A stretch of 64,000 nt of DNA from positions 186,001 through 250,000 of the forward strand of contig NZ_JH376421.1 of NCBI RefSeq assembly GCF_000233455.1. Direction: 5' to 3'. The translations under genes were made by a program, and so were the position numbers. Shown here in pieces: positions 1 to 8,121 of the stretch. Below the pieces are notes generated by a model. That model was not told where the DNA came from. It ran no database searches and saw only the letters and a program-made list of their open reading frames with translations. The stretch is from [Clostridium] citroniae WAL-17108. GTDB lineage: Bacteria; Bacillota; Clostridia; Lachnospirales; Lachnospiraceae. Each line of letters begins with the position of its first letter. Positions within the stretch are counted from its first letter, which is position 1.

Positions 1-1
1 T

Positions 2-511
2 TTCCGGGACCAGTCCGAGCTGGTTCCCCTGCGCCAGGAGCTGGAGCATATCCACCACTACATCTCCATTCAGCAGCTGACACTGGCCCGCGGTACGGAA
101 TGTATTGTTGATGTGCCGGAAATGCTTATGGACTTTATGATTCCTCCTTTGACCCTGTCCACCTTTGTGGAGAACTCCTGTAAGCACCGGACCGACCGCC
201 CCCAGACCACTGTAATCCAGGTCAAAGCAGCATACCTGGACAGCTGCGAGGAGAAATATATCGCTCTTACCGTACAGGACAACGGTGATGGATTTTCCAA
301 AAAGGTACTCAGTGAGATTAATCTGAAAAATAACCAGAAGATATACACCGACAGCCATGTAGGCATTCACAATATCCAGCAGCGTTTCCGCCTGATCTAT
401 GGGGATTCAGTGATGTTTGCATTTTATAATACCCCTCAGGGGCCTGTGTCGGAAATATTTATCCCGGTAAAGGAAGGAGATATTACAGGTGACAGTGTTA
501 ATTGTGGATGA
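2..511 (+). CDS. Sensor histidine kinase, YesM/LytS type, C-terminal part (5' end outside window)
   Basis: The frame is open from base 2, so only about the last 169 codons are present. They hold the end of the His_kinase domain and the GHKL ATPase domain: the linker LEHIHHYISIQQ after the missing phospho-acceptor histidine, the N box FVENSCKH, the G1 box DNGDGFS and the G2 box HVGIHNIQQRF. This is the arrangement of YesM-type kinases that sense extracellular carbohydrates or stress and phosphorylate an AraC-type regulator. The next gene is such a regulator and overlaps this one by 23 bases, so the two should be translationally coupled. The sensor region and signal cannot be judged. Confidence 0.9.
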   Translation, partial: FRDQSELVPLRQELEHIHHYISIQQLTLARGTECIVDVPEMLMDFMIPPLTLSTFVENSCKHRTDRPQTTVIQVKAAYLDSCEEKYIALTVQDNGDGFSKKVLSEINLKNNQKIYTDSHVGIHNIQQRFRLIYGDSVMFAFYNTPQGPVSEIFIPVKEGDITGDSVNCG

Positions 512-1253
512 TCAGCCCGATGTTGTATGGGGCGAACAGAACAGTATAGATTGGAAGAATTTGGGGATTCAACGGATTCTCACGGCGTACAGTGTGGGGG
601 ACGCCGAAACACTGCTGCTGGAGGAATCTGTGGATATCCTGCTATGTGATATTGAGATGCCGCCCCGCAGCGGGCTGGAGCTCTGCTCCCTGATCCAGGA
701 AAAAAAGCTTTCTACCCGCTGTATCTTTCTCTCCGCACATGCTGAATTTTCCTATGCCCAGGAAGCTGTGCGATTGGGCGGCTTTGACTACATCCTTCAG
801 CCCGCTCCCTACAGCGATATTGAGTCGGCTGTGGCAAGGGCTATTATGGATATCCATGAAAAAAGCCATGCGGATCCTCCGGCCAGACCGCCAAAGGATT
901 CCACAGAACACCCCGCCCACTACGCCGGTTCCAGTAATTCCGTGGCACGGGCCATTGAATACATCCAGCAGAATATCAGCAGGGACTTAAACCGTATAGA
1001 GATCGCGGAGGCTGTCTTCCTCAATCCCGAGTACCTGTCCCGGCTTTTTAAGCTGGAGACCGGCGGTACTCTGTCGGAATATATAACCTGGGAGAAAATG
1101 GAATTAGCAAAGGAAATGCTAAAAAGCACGGATATTCCCATTGGCCTCATTGCGCAGAAAACCGGATACACTAATTTTTCCTATTTTTCTCAGGTGTTCA
1201 AGCGATACACAGGATTATCCCCCCTGGAATACCGTAGGATGAATGATTGCTGA
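489..1253 (+). CDS. Response regulator, CheY receiver plus AraC-type DNA-binding domain (YesN family)
   Basis: 254 residues. An N-terminal receiver domain (about 1-125) carries VDD at 7-8 and the phospho-acceptor D54 in LLCDIEMPP. A short linker rich in Pro, Ser and His (about 130-150) leads to a two-helix-turn-helix AraC domain (about 155-252) ending in the typical GYTNFSYFSQVFKRYTG signature. The start is GTG at 489 inside the kinase gene, giving a 23-base overlap. At 254 residues it is shorter than classic YesN proteins (about 370-540) because it lacks the long middle region. It should control a nearby sugar or transport operon left of the window. Family is secure, target unknown. Confidence 0.9.
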   Translation: MTVLIVDDQPDVVWGEQNSIDWKNLGIQRILTAYSVGDAETLLLEESVDILLCDIEMPPRSGLELCSLIQEKKLSTRCIFLSAHAEFSYAQEAVRLGGFDYILQPAPYSDIESAVARAIMDIHEKSHADPPARPPKDSTEHPAHYAGSSNSVARAIEYIQQNISRDLNRIEIAEAVFLNPEYLSRLFKLETGGTLSEYITWEKMELAKEMLKSTDIPIGLIAQKTGYTNFSYFSQVFKRYTGLSPLEYRRMNDC

Positions 1254-1291
1254 AATTTCTATGCTGCATATCTTCCCGCTTATTTCAGCAC
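1245..1291. terminator. Hairpin shared by two convergent gene ends
   Basis: TGCTGAAAT pairs perfectly with ATTTCAGCA around a loop of about 25 bases. It spans the stop codons of the regulator (plus) and the pseudouridine synthase (minus). There is no T-run, so it is a weak candidate for a bidirectional terminator. Confidence 0.35.
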
Positions 1292-2044
1292 TGAAAACAA
1301 GTCAAATGCACCGCCGGAAGGCTTGATCTCAAAGCACATCCTCTCCCCTGCAGCGGGGTGGGGAAATGCCAGGCGGTATGCGCACAGGGCAAGGGCCGGA
1401 GATTGGCCGGATATCCTCCCTGAAGGTTTCTCCTTTATGTCAACCTTTGTGGATATGTGTATACCATACCGCCCATCCCCGTAGAGGGGGGTGCCATGAC
1501 CGGCAAACTGCACCCTTATCTGGTGGTGCCTCCCTGTAAGGAGCTCAATATCTATTAATGAGAGGAATTTTTCTCCGTCCCCAGGGTTGTGGATAACTTC
1601 CATCTCCCTGTAGTTAAGGACCGCTTTCCGGCTGTCTTTCACCGACTTATCCACAATAGACGAAGTGTTGTTTTTCTTGTCCTGCCGTAGATAATCCACA
1701 TATGCCCCCTGTTTATCCACAAGTTTTCCACATACCACCGCCATGTATGACTTTTCCACTTTTTTGTCCTGTAAAGCGGCGCTTAAGGATGCTGCCGACT
1801 TCTGGTTTTTGGCATATACCATAATACCGCCCACGGGCTTGTCCAGTCTGTGGATAACTCCCACATACGGGGGCTGGGACCCGGAATTAGCTGTGGTTAG
1901 CTTGTGGATATCCTGTGGATTGTGGAGATGGCGGCGTATCTCACTGACCATATCCGGGGCAAATCCGCGGGCTGACTGGGATTCCACGCCCGGGGGTTTT
2001 TGTACTACGATAATATCCTGATCTTCATATAATATAGAAATCAT
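1280..2044 (-). CDS. RluA-family RNA pseudouridine synthase
   Basis: 254 residues, a normal length for short RluA-family enzymes without an S4 domain. It isomerises uridine to pseudouridine in rRNA or tRNA. The family motif VIHRLDKPVGGIMVYAKN is present at about 63-80, with D68 as the catalytic aspartate; the later GRHHQIRVQFAGHG block (binding motif) is also intact. The start ATG at 2044 has the ribosome site GAGAGGA. It stands alone, convergent with the regulator to the left and co-directional with the kinase gene upstream. The exact RNA target cannot be told from sequence. Its coding DNA is unusual for the number of DnaA-box sequences it holds (separate entry). Confidence 0.92.
   Translation of the reverse strand: MISILYEDQDIIVVQKPPGVESQSARGFAPDMVSEIRRHLHNPQDIHKLTTANSGSQPPYVGVIHRLDKPVGGIMVYAKNQKSAASLSAALQDKKVEKSYMAVVCGKLVDKQGAYVDYLRQDKKNNTSSIVDKSVKDSRKAVLNYREMEVIHNPGDGEKFLSLIDIELLTGRHHQIRVQFAGHGTPLYGDGRYGIHISTKVDIKEKPSGRISGQSPALALCAYRLAFPHPAAGERMCFEIKPSGGAFDLFSVLK
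1448..1911. promoter_or_regulatory. Cluster of DnaA-box sequences inside a coding gene
   Basis: Four perfect DnaA boxes (TTATCCACA or complement) lie at 1588-1596 (minus), 1647-1655 (plus), 1713-1721 (plus) and 1849-1857 (minus). TTTTCCACA at 1724-1732 fits the relaxed consensus, and one-mismatch copies lie at 1448-1456, 1692-1700 and 1903-1911. The perfect copies occur in both orientations and arise from different codon contexts (Val-Ile-His and Val-Asp-Lys). Elsewhere in the window I found only isolated perfect copies (near 13754 and 41287). There is no dnaA, dnaN or AT-rich unwinding region, so this is not oriC; a DnaA-titration or DnaA-binding cluster is one reading. Confidence 0.5.
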
Positions 2045-2080
2045 GGTCTATCCTCTCTTATCTTTTTTCCTGTTTATCCA

Positions 2081-3847
2081 TTATAAACCAGGTCCGTGGG
2101 ATACACAATGGGGTGGCACTGTGATCGTCACAATTGTCCCGGATCCGCTGCTTTCAATAGACAGCCTGCCCTCATCCCCATAGAGCAGGAAAAGGCGCTC
2201 CGTGATGTTGGCCAGCCCGATCCCGGAATGGGCCCCCTTTCCCTGCCTGGATTCACTGAGGCTTCCGCATACCTCCTCCCTGATCCCATTTCCGTTATCC
2301 TCTATGGTGATTCGGACATGATCCCCAGCCTGTCCTGCCTTCAGGCGGATCACAAACAGCTCCTCAACGGAACGCATCCCGTGGACAAAACAATTTTCCA
2401 CAATGGGCTGGAGGATCATGGTGGGGATCTTTACATCTTTCAGCTCCTGGGGATAATCGATCTCCACCTTTAGATTATTCTCCTGGATATAATGATAGAT
2501 CTCCATGTATATTTCCAGTGAACTGAACGCTTCCTTCAGGGTGATAAACTGCTGGTCCGAATAGGCGGTTATGCTCCTGAAATACTTGCCGATGAGCTGG
2601 ATGGCCTTGCTGATCTGGGGCGCTTTATTGATCTTGGCAACCGCATTCACTGTCTCTAAAGCATTGTATATAAAATGTGGGTTGATCTGGGTCTGCAGAA
2701 AACGATACCGGTACTCCAGGGCTTCCAGCTCCGCCTTGTTTTTCAGGCGCTCCTCTGCCACGATCCGGTCCAGCAGCTTAGAAATCCTCTGGTTCATATT
2801 GTTGAAGCACTCTGTCAGCTGTCCGATATCGTCATGGCAGTAAACAGGGGTCACCACCCCCACACTGCCCTCGGACACATAAGCCATGGAGTTTGTCAGC
2901 GCCTCCAGCTGAAGGCTTACCTTGCGGGTCAGGTAGTGCATCAGCCCGCTTCCCAGAACCATAGATATGAGTCCCAGCAGGATCCCGCTTACCACCACGC
3001 TGCGCCCCATTCCCGTAATGCTGACCATGGGAATGATACCCGCAATATGCCATCCCCCGGCGCTCTCCTTTTCTATGGCATAATACGCCTTGCGATCCCA
3101 ACTCTGGCCGCCCTCCATGTGTCCCCCGGCCTCCAGCTGCTCCAGGACAGCTGCCTGCAGCGGTTCCTCCATGCCTTCCGTATAGATGCATTTCCTTCCC
3201 CTGTTGTAAAACAGCAGGGCTATGTCATGTTTGTCATCCTTAAGCATTTCCACTGACTGTCTCTTTACCCGCGCCACCGCATACCCCACATGCTTCAGGG
3301 ATGTGATCTTTCTCACTGCATGGAGGATATAGACGTGGTTCCGCTCATCCGATGCCCACATATAACCCTGCTTTAACACAGCGTCCTTGGACTCCTCAAC
3401 AAACCTTCCTGCAAATTCCACTGCCTCATCTCCCCCGGACGCCATTTTCTGGGATGTATCGGCGGTATATCCTTTATTGGTCTCAACATATACAAAATCA
3501 AAGGGTAATACGGTGGACACCAGCTGGTTGGCCATGTATCCCAATTCCTGGCCTGCATAGCTGCTTTTGTCCCCGTCCATTTTGGACATGTAGTCCGGGA
3601 TCTGGAACATGCTTATGGTGTTAAACAGCTGCATTTCCGTGTCCGATACCCTGCGCTCAAAATTATCAGCCACCTGTTTTGTGACCACATCCAGGTTGTT
3701 GATATAATTCTTTTTTAATATGTTGATACAGAATACCACTAGCAGGCAGATGGATAAGAACAGGCTTGTAATAAGGGAAATGCAATATACCAGGATCAGC
3801 TTTTGTTTGAATTTAAGATTGTCAAATTTCTTTACGGAATCCAGCAT
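2081..3847 (-). CDS. Sensor histidine kinase, YesM family
   Basis: 588 residues, full length for the family. A transmembrane segment near 18-40 is followed by an extracytoplasmic sensor region to about 280, a second transmembrane segment near 283-305, a HAMP domain, then the His_kinase block FLQTQINPHFIYNALETV with the phospho-acceptor histidine, and a GHKL ATPase domain (N box PIVENCFVHG, G1 EDNGNGI, G2 SGIGLANITERL). It should sense the state of sugar uptake or an extracellular solute and phosphorylate the regulator encoded two bases upstream (3850-5316). It is the last gene of the solute-binding-protein operon, so receptor, transporter and sensor share one transcript. Confidence 0.93.
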   Translation of the reverse strand: MLDSVKKFDNLKFKQKLILVYCISLITSLFLSICLLVVFCINILKKNYINNLDVVTKQVADNFERRVSDTEMQLFNTISMFQIPDYMSKMDGDKSSYAGQELGYMANQLVSTVLPFDFVYVETNKGYTADTSQKMASGGDEAVEFAGRFVEESKDAVLKQGYMWASDERNHVYILHAVRKITSLKHVGYAVARVKRQSVEMLKDDKHDIALLFYNRGRKCIYTEGMEEPLQAAVLEQLEAGGHMEGGQSWDRKAYYAIEKESAGGWHIAGIIPMVSITGMGRSVVVSGILLGLISMVLGSGLMHYLTRKVSLQLEALTNSMAYVSEGSVGVVTPVYCHDDIGQLTECFNNMNQRISKLLDRIVAEERLKNKAELEALEYRYRFLQTQINPHFIYNALETVNAVAKINKAPQISKAIQLIGKYFRSITAYSDQQFITLKEAFSSLEIYMEIYHYIQENNLKVEIDYPQELKDVKIPTMILQPIVENCFVHGMRSVEELFVIRLKAGQAGDHVRITIEDNGNGIREEVCGSLSESRQGKGAHSGIGLANITERLFLLYGDEGRLSIESSGSGTIVTITVPPHCVSHGPGL

Positions 3848-3849
3848 AT

Positions 3850-5316
3850 CTACTCCCTTTTCCTCATTCTGTATTCACTGGGCGTGATCCCTTCCAGGCG
3901 TTTGAACGCATTATAAAAGCTCACATAGTTTTCATATCCCACCGCGTAGGCGATCTCCTCCACCCTCATCCTTGTGTCGTCCAGCATCTGCTTGGACACT
4001 GCCATTTTATTTTTCATCATATGCTGCTGAAAGGTGATGCCTGTCTCCTTGCTGATCAGCGAAGACAGGTAATTGGGACTGACATAAAACTCCGAGGCCA
4101 CCTGCTCCAGCTTGATATTCTCCAATGTATGGATCTCCATATAGCGGAGCACGTTCAGTACCAGCTCCGACTTTCCTTTTCCCTGGTCCCTGGCCTGGTC
4201 CACGGCCTTTAGAAATGACTTCAGCCATTTTCCAAACATCTCAATGGACGTGTTCTGGATCGCGCTGTAGATGGCGGAATCCAGGTATACAGCCCATTGC
4301 TTGTGCTTTTGGATCACCTTGGTGCAATAGATCACCGACATTACCTGAAGGGAAATGATACTGCCCCCGGTGCACCGCTCAAAGGCGGCATATGTCTTTT
4401 CGTAATCCTCGGTCCCCCTGATATCCTGGGCCAGCATGGCCGCCTCGGCCTGCAGGTCGGCCGCTTTCCCATAGCGGATGTCTGTCTTTGCCATTTCTCC
4501 CGGTCTTGTAACCCCATACCCCTCCAGCATATTCTCATATGCCTCCAGATACAGATCCTTCACCGAATCCTTCAACCCATAGACCCGGCTCGTCCCGATC
4601 CGGACCGTTCTGTCGCTTTCACATAAAACAGCGCTGATTTCTTTTAACTGTATCTCCCAGGATATGTCCTCTTCCTCTGAAGTGCACAAGATCACAAGCT
4701 TTTCCTCCAACAGGGTGGATATGGTTCTGCCGGTGATCCGCTGTTCTGAATATTCCACCCTCTGGAGAAGGGGCTGGGAAAATCCGTCATTGGCATAGGC
4801 AACAAGCATGGCACAGCTGCCTTTACAGATCTGTATGTCGCTCACCAGGGACCACACAGGCAGGTCCCGGCCGGACATCAAGGCCAGTATCAGCCTGCCC
4901 TTTAATACGCCTGTCACCTGCCGGTTAACATTTCTGTCTTTTTGAATGCTTTTAACCGCTCTTTCCAGAGCGGTTAAAAGTTCGTCATCATCAATTGGTT
5001 TCAGTATATAGTCAAATACGGACAGCTTGATGGCACGGCTTGCATATTGAAATTTGTCGTATCCGGTGATCACGATCACCTTGCTGCCCAGATCCTGGTC
5101 CAGGGAGGTCTCCACCATGCTGAGTCCGTCCATATAGGGCATGTTGATGTCCGTAATTACAATGTCCGGCTTTTTTTCTTCCATCAGCCGCTTCCCCTGC
5201 TCTCCGTCATAGGCGGTTCCCGCCACCTCCAGATTCAGCGCTCCCCAGTCAACACCATATAACAGCGACTTCACTGTGTTATGGTTATCATCCACAATAA
5301 TTACTTTATATGCCAT
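3850..5316 (-). CDS. Response regulator, YesN family (receiver plus AraC-type HTH)
   Basis: 488 residues. Receiver domain about 1-120 with D56 in IVITDINMPYMDG and K at VFDYILKP; a central region of about 260 residues typical of YesN proteins; and an AraC-type double HTH about 390-486 (VASEFYVSPNYLSSLISKE, then VGYENYVSFYNAFKRL). Partner of the kinase directly downstream. AraC-type regulators commonly bind direct repeats next to the -35 box; such a pair exists at 10603-10637 in front of the first gene of this operon, so positive autoregulation is likely. Confidence 0.93.
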   Translation of the reverse strand: MAYKVIIVDDNHNTVKSLLYGVDWGALNLEVAGTAYDGEQGKRLMEEKKPDIVITDINMPYMDGLSMVETSLDQDLGSKVIVITGYDKFQYASRAIKLSVFDYILKPIDDDELLTALERAVKSIQKDRNVNRQVTGVLKGRLILALMSGRDLPVWSLVSDIQICKGSCAMLVAYANDGFSQPLLQRVEYSEQRITGRTISTLLEEKLVILCTSEEEDISWEIQLKEISAVLCESDRTVRIGTSRVYGLKDSVKDLYLEAYENMLEGYGVTRPGEMAKTDIRYGKAADLQAEAAMLAQDIRGTEDYEKTYAAFERCTGGSIISLQVMSVIYCTKVIQKHKQWAVYLDSAIYSAIQNTSIEMFGKWLKSFLKAVDQARDQGKGKSELVLNVLRYMEIHTLENIKLEQVASEFYVSPNYLSSLISKETGITFQQHMMKNKMAVSKQMLDDTRMRVEEIAYAVGYENYVSFYNAFKRLEGITPSEYRMRKRE

Positions 5317-5345
5317 ATCTTCCCCCTGTGCCTGTCTGTACCCGC

Positions 5346-6197
5346 CTACCCCTTGACCGCTCCCATCATTATACCACTGACCACATACTTCTGCATACAG
5401 AAGTAAAGGATCAGGATAGGCAGCATTGCCAGGATAAAAAAGGCAAATGCCAGGTTAAGTTCTGATGTGTATTCGTTAAAATATGCCATCTGGGCCAGGA
5501 GAAGCGTCCTGGATTCCACCTTGCGCAGAAGAATGACCGCAGTGGTGTAATCATTCCATATAAACAAGGTATTCAGTACAAGCTGTGTTGCGTTCACCGG
5601 CTTCATAAGCGGAAAAACGATCTTCCAGAACATGGTAAAACGGTTGCATCCGTCTATCCTGGCCGCTTCCTCCAGATCAAGGGGCACTGTTTTTACAAAC
5701 CCGGTCACTACCAATATGCTGATGGGTATCTGAAGCCCTGTCCTGGCAATGACAAAACCAAGGTTGGAATTGGTAAGTCCCAGGCGGAAGAAGTTAAGGT
5801 ACAGCGGCAGCATGATACACTGGATGGGGATCAGGATCCCGGACACAAATATCATATAAACGCTTCTGTAAAACCTGCCGTTAAACCTTGCCAGGACATA
5901 AGCTGCCATAGAGGTTGCCGTCATCAGGATCAGGACCGCTGGTATGGTGGTAAGGATGCTGTTCTTATACCCAGTGATAAACTGCTCATTTTCCGTGATC
6001 ACCTTTACAAAGTTGTTAATGGTGGGATGCTGCGGCCAGGCCAGGCGGTTTACGGATATATCAGAGCTGTCCTTTAACGCGTATATGACGCTGACGTAAA
6101 ACGGCGCGATCACTGCTGTCATTACCAGGAAGATCGTGATGATCTTAATACAGGTTAGGATCTTCTGCCGGTATCTTCTGTCAATCATGCCTGTCAT
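5346..6197 (-). CDS. Carbohydrate ABC transporter permease (MalG/AraQ type)
   Basis: 283 residues with about six transmembrane segments. The cytoplasmic loop EEAARIDGCNRFTMFWKIVFPLMKP is the EAA motif that docks the ATPase, as in MalG, MsmG and AraQ. It overlaps the partner permease by 4 bases (ATGA type), so the two are translationally coupled and form the heterodimeric channel. No ATPase gene lies in this operon; these transporters often share an MsmK-type ATPase encoded elsewhere. Sugar or sugar-derivative specificity cannot be read from the sequence. Confidence 0.93.
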   Translation of the reverse strand: MTGMIDRRYRQKILTCIKIITIFLVMTAVIAPFYVSVIYALKDSSDISVNRLAWPQHPTINNFVKVITENEQFITGYKNSILTTIPAVLILMTATSMAAYVLARFNGRFYRSVYMIFVSGILIPIQCIMLPLYLNFFRLGLTNSNLGFVIARTGLQIPISILVVTGFVKTVPLDLEEAARIDGCNRFTMFWKIVFPLMKPVNATQLVLNTLFIWNDYTTAVILLRKVESRTLLLAQMAYFNEYTSELNLAFAFFILAMLPILILYFCMQKYVVSGIMMGAVKG

Positions 6198-7063
6198 TCC
6201 TCCACCTCCAGCCTGTTGCAGACAGCCGTTATGGCATATGTCAGGATCACCAGCACCACGGTTATGATGATCGCAGCAGCCTGCCCCAGTCCTGCTTTAT
6301 TGAATCCGAAGATATTGTCATACACATACATGGCCGCTGTCTGGGCCGCTTCCATGTTTCTTGCAACCGCCATGGGATAATCAAAACATTTCAGCCCCCA
6401 TGCCACCAGAAGGGTCACATTGGATATGATGGCCGGGACGATCAGGGGAAATGTGATCCCCTTTACCCTCTGCCACCAGTTGGCCCCGTCCACCTTGGCC
6501 GCATCGTAGTAATCATCGGGAATGGACTGCAGGGCGGCAATGTAGATCATCATACAGTATCCCATATCCCTCCATATGGCGATCACTGCCATTGCCGGAA
6601 TGACCTGGCTGGAGACTCCAAGAGGGCTTACAATGTTAAACAGCGGGGAAATGATATCCGTATACACATAGCTCCATACAATGGCGCCGCTTGTGAGGGC
6701 CACTGTAAAGGGGATGAATACCACGGTCCTTGCAATATTTGTGTACCATTTGGATCTGTTCAGCAGCAGAGCCAGGCCAAGCCCCAGGACATTGGCGCCA
6801 GTCACATAGATCACAGTAAACTGGAAGGTATGTAAAAATGCCTGCTGAAAATACCTGTTCCTGATCAAAGTAATGTAATTGCTAAATCCCACGTAGTCAT
6901 AGTTTGTGCTGATGACGCTCTTCCAGTTGGTAAAGGAATAGGGGATCCCCTGTAGGAAAGGCAATATCACAACAAATGCAAACAGGGCAAATGCAGGAAG
7001 CAGGAATAACAGGTTTGTACCATGTATCCTGGCCTGCTTCATGGATATCTTAGGTGGTTTCAT
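6194..7063 (-). CDS. Carbohydrate ABC transporter permease (MalF/MsmF/UgpA type)
   Basis: 289 residues, first permease of the pair. The N-terminus up to about residue 15 is cytoplasmic, followed by transmembrane segments starting at LLFLLPAFALFAFVVILPFL. The EAA loop reads YYDAAKVDGANWWQRVKGITFPL. It lies 23 bases after the aldo/keto reductase and ends inside the start of the second permease. Together with the lipoprotein at 9099-10529 it forms a type I ABC importer. Confidence 0.93.
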   Translation of the reverse strand: MKPPKISMKQARIHGTNLLFLLPAFALFAFVVILPFLQGIPYSFTNWKSVISTNYDYVGFSNYITLIRNRYFQQAFLHTFQFTVIYVTGANVLGLGLALLLNRSKWYTNIARTVVFIPFTVALTSGAIVWSYVYTDIISPLFNIVSPLGVSSQVIPAMAVIAIWRDMGYCMMIYIAALQSIPDDYYDAAKVDGANWWQRVKGITFPLIVPAIISNVTLLVAWGLKCFDYPMAVARNMEAAQTAAMYVYDNIFGFNKAGLGQAAAIIITVVLVILTYAITAVCNRLEVEE

Positions 7064-7086
7064 CTGAACAGCTCCCTTCTGCCGCT

Positions 7087-8091
7087 TTATTTGCTGATCC
7101 TGTCTATTTCATCCAGCTCTGCCTGGGAAAAATGGGTATTGCCGACAATCCCCAGATTTTCAATGATCTGTTCCGGCCTGGATGCCCCGATCAGGACACT
7201 GGTCACGACCCCGTCCTTTAATACCCAGGATAACGCCATCTGAGCCAATGTCTGCCCCCTCTCCCTGGCTATTGCATCCAGTCTGCGTATCTGTTCCACC
7301 CGCTCCGTTGTGAGATCGGACGCGTGGAGGAACCTTCCGTCCCTTGCAATGCGGCTGTCCGCAGGAATACCGTTTATATACTTGTCCGTCAGCATTCCCT
7401 GGGCCAGAGGGCTGAATGCAATGATCCCCATACCGTCCCGGGCCGCATATTCCTTTAGTCCGTTTTCTTCAATGGTCCTGTTAAAAATACTATAGCTGTT
7501 CTGATTGATCACAAGGGGGAGGCGGACTTCCCGGGCAATCCTCATTGCCTCCCGGGCATGCTCCCCGTCATAGTTGGAGATTCCTGCGTAAAGTGCCTTG
7601 CCGCTTCTTACAATCTGCTCCAGGGCCAGGACGGTCTCCTCCACCGGGGTATCAGGATCCATGCGGTGGTGATAGAAAATATCCACATAATCCAGTTTCA
7701 TCCTTTTAAGAGATGCGTCCAGGCTTGAGATCAGGTATTTGCGGCTTCCTCCATCCCCATATGGCCCGGGCCACATATCATAGCCTGCTTTTGTGCTGAT
7801 CAGCAGTTCTTCCCTGTAGGGCTTAAGGCAGTTCTCCATGATCCGCCCGAAGTTCTCTTCCGCGCTGCCATATACAGGGCCATAGTTATTTGCCAGATCA
7901 AAGTGGGTGACACCATGGTCAAACGCGGTAAAGCACATGGCCTTCATGGTATCATAATTATCCTTGCTTCCAAAGTTATGCCACAGGCCCAGGGAAACGC
8001 ACGGAAGCTTCAGGCCGCTTTTTCCGCAGCGGCCGTATTCCATATGTTCATATCTTTCCTTGTCTGCCTGGTATTCATTTGCTACGTACAT
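7087..8091 (-). CDS. Aldo/keto reductase, YghZ-like (AKR14 type)
   Basis: 334 residues, full length. It closely follows E. coli YghZ (L-glyceraldehyde 3-phosphate reductase) in blocks such as CGKSGLKLP, SLGLWHNFG, HFDLANNYGP and STKAGYDMWPGPYG. The catalytic tetrad D65, Y70, K101 and H141 is intact, and ASRPEQIIENL near the C-terminus matches the NADP(H) pocket of the family. The start ATG at 8091 has AAGGAG 8 bases upstream. Within the operon it probably reduces an aldehyde or keto-sugar made from the imported compound; the true substrate is unknown. Confidence 0.9.
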   Translation of the reverse strand: MYVANEYQADKERYEHMEYGRCGKSGLKLPCVSLGLWHNFGSKDNYDTMKAMCFTAFDHGVTHFDLANNYGPVYGSAEENFGRIMENCLKPYREELLISTKAGYDMWPGPYGDGGSRKYLISSLDASLKRMKLDYVDIFYHHRMDPDTPVEETVLALEQIVRSGKALYAGISNYDGEHAREAMRIAREVRLPLVINQNSYSIFNRTIEENGLKEYAARDGMGIIAFSPLAQGMLTDKYINGIPADSRIARDGRFLHASDLTTERVEQIRRLDAIARERGQTLAQMALSWVLKDGVVTSVLIGASRPEQIIENLGIVGNTHFSQAELDEIDRISK

Positions 8092-8121
8092 AAAATCTCT
8101 CCTTCCAGCAGAGCCACTCTG

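Noticed and set aside
1448-1911. Replication origin
   Set aside because: DnaA boxes are clustered, but there is no dnaA/dnaN, no AT-rich unwinding element, and the boxes lie inside an intact gene.
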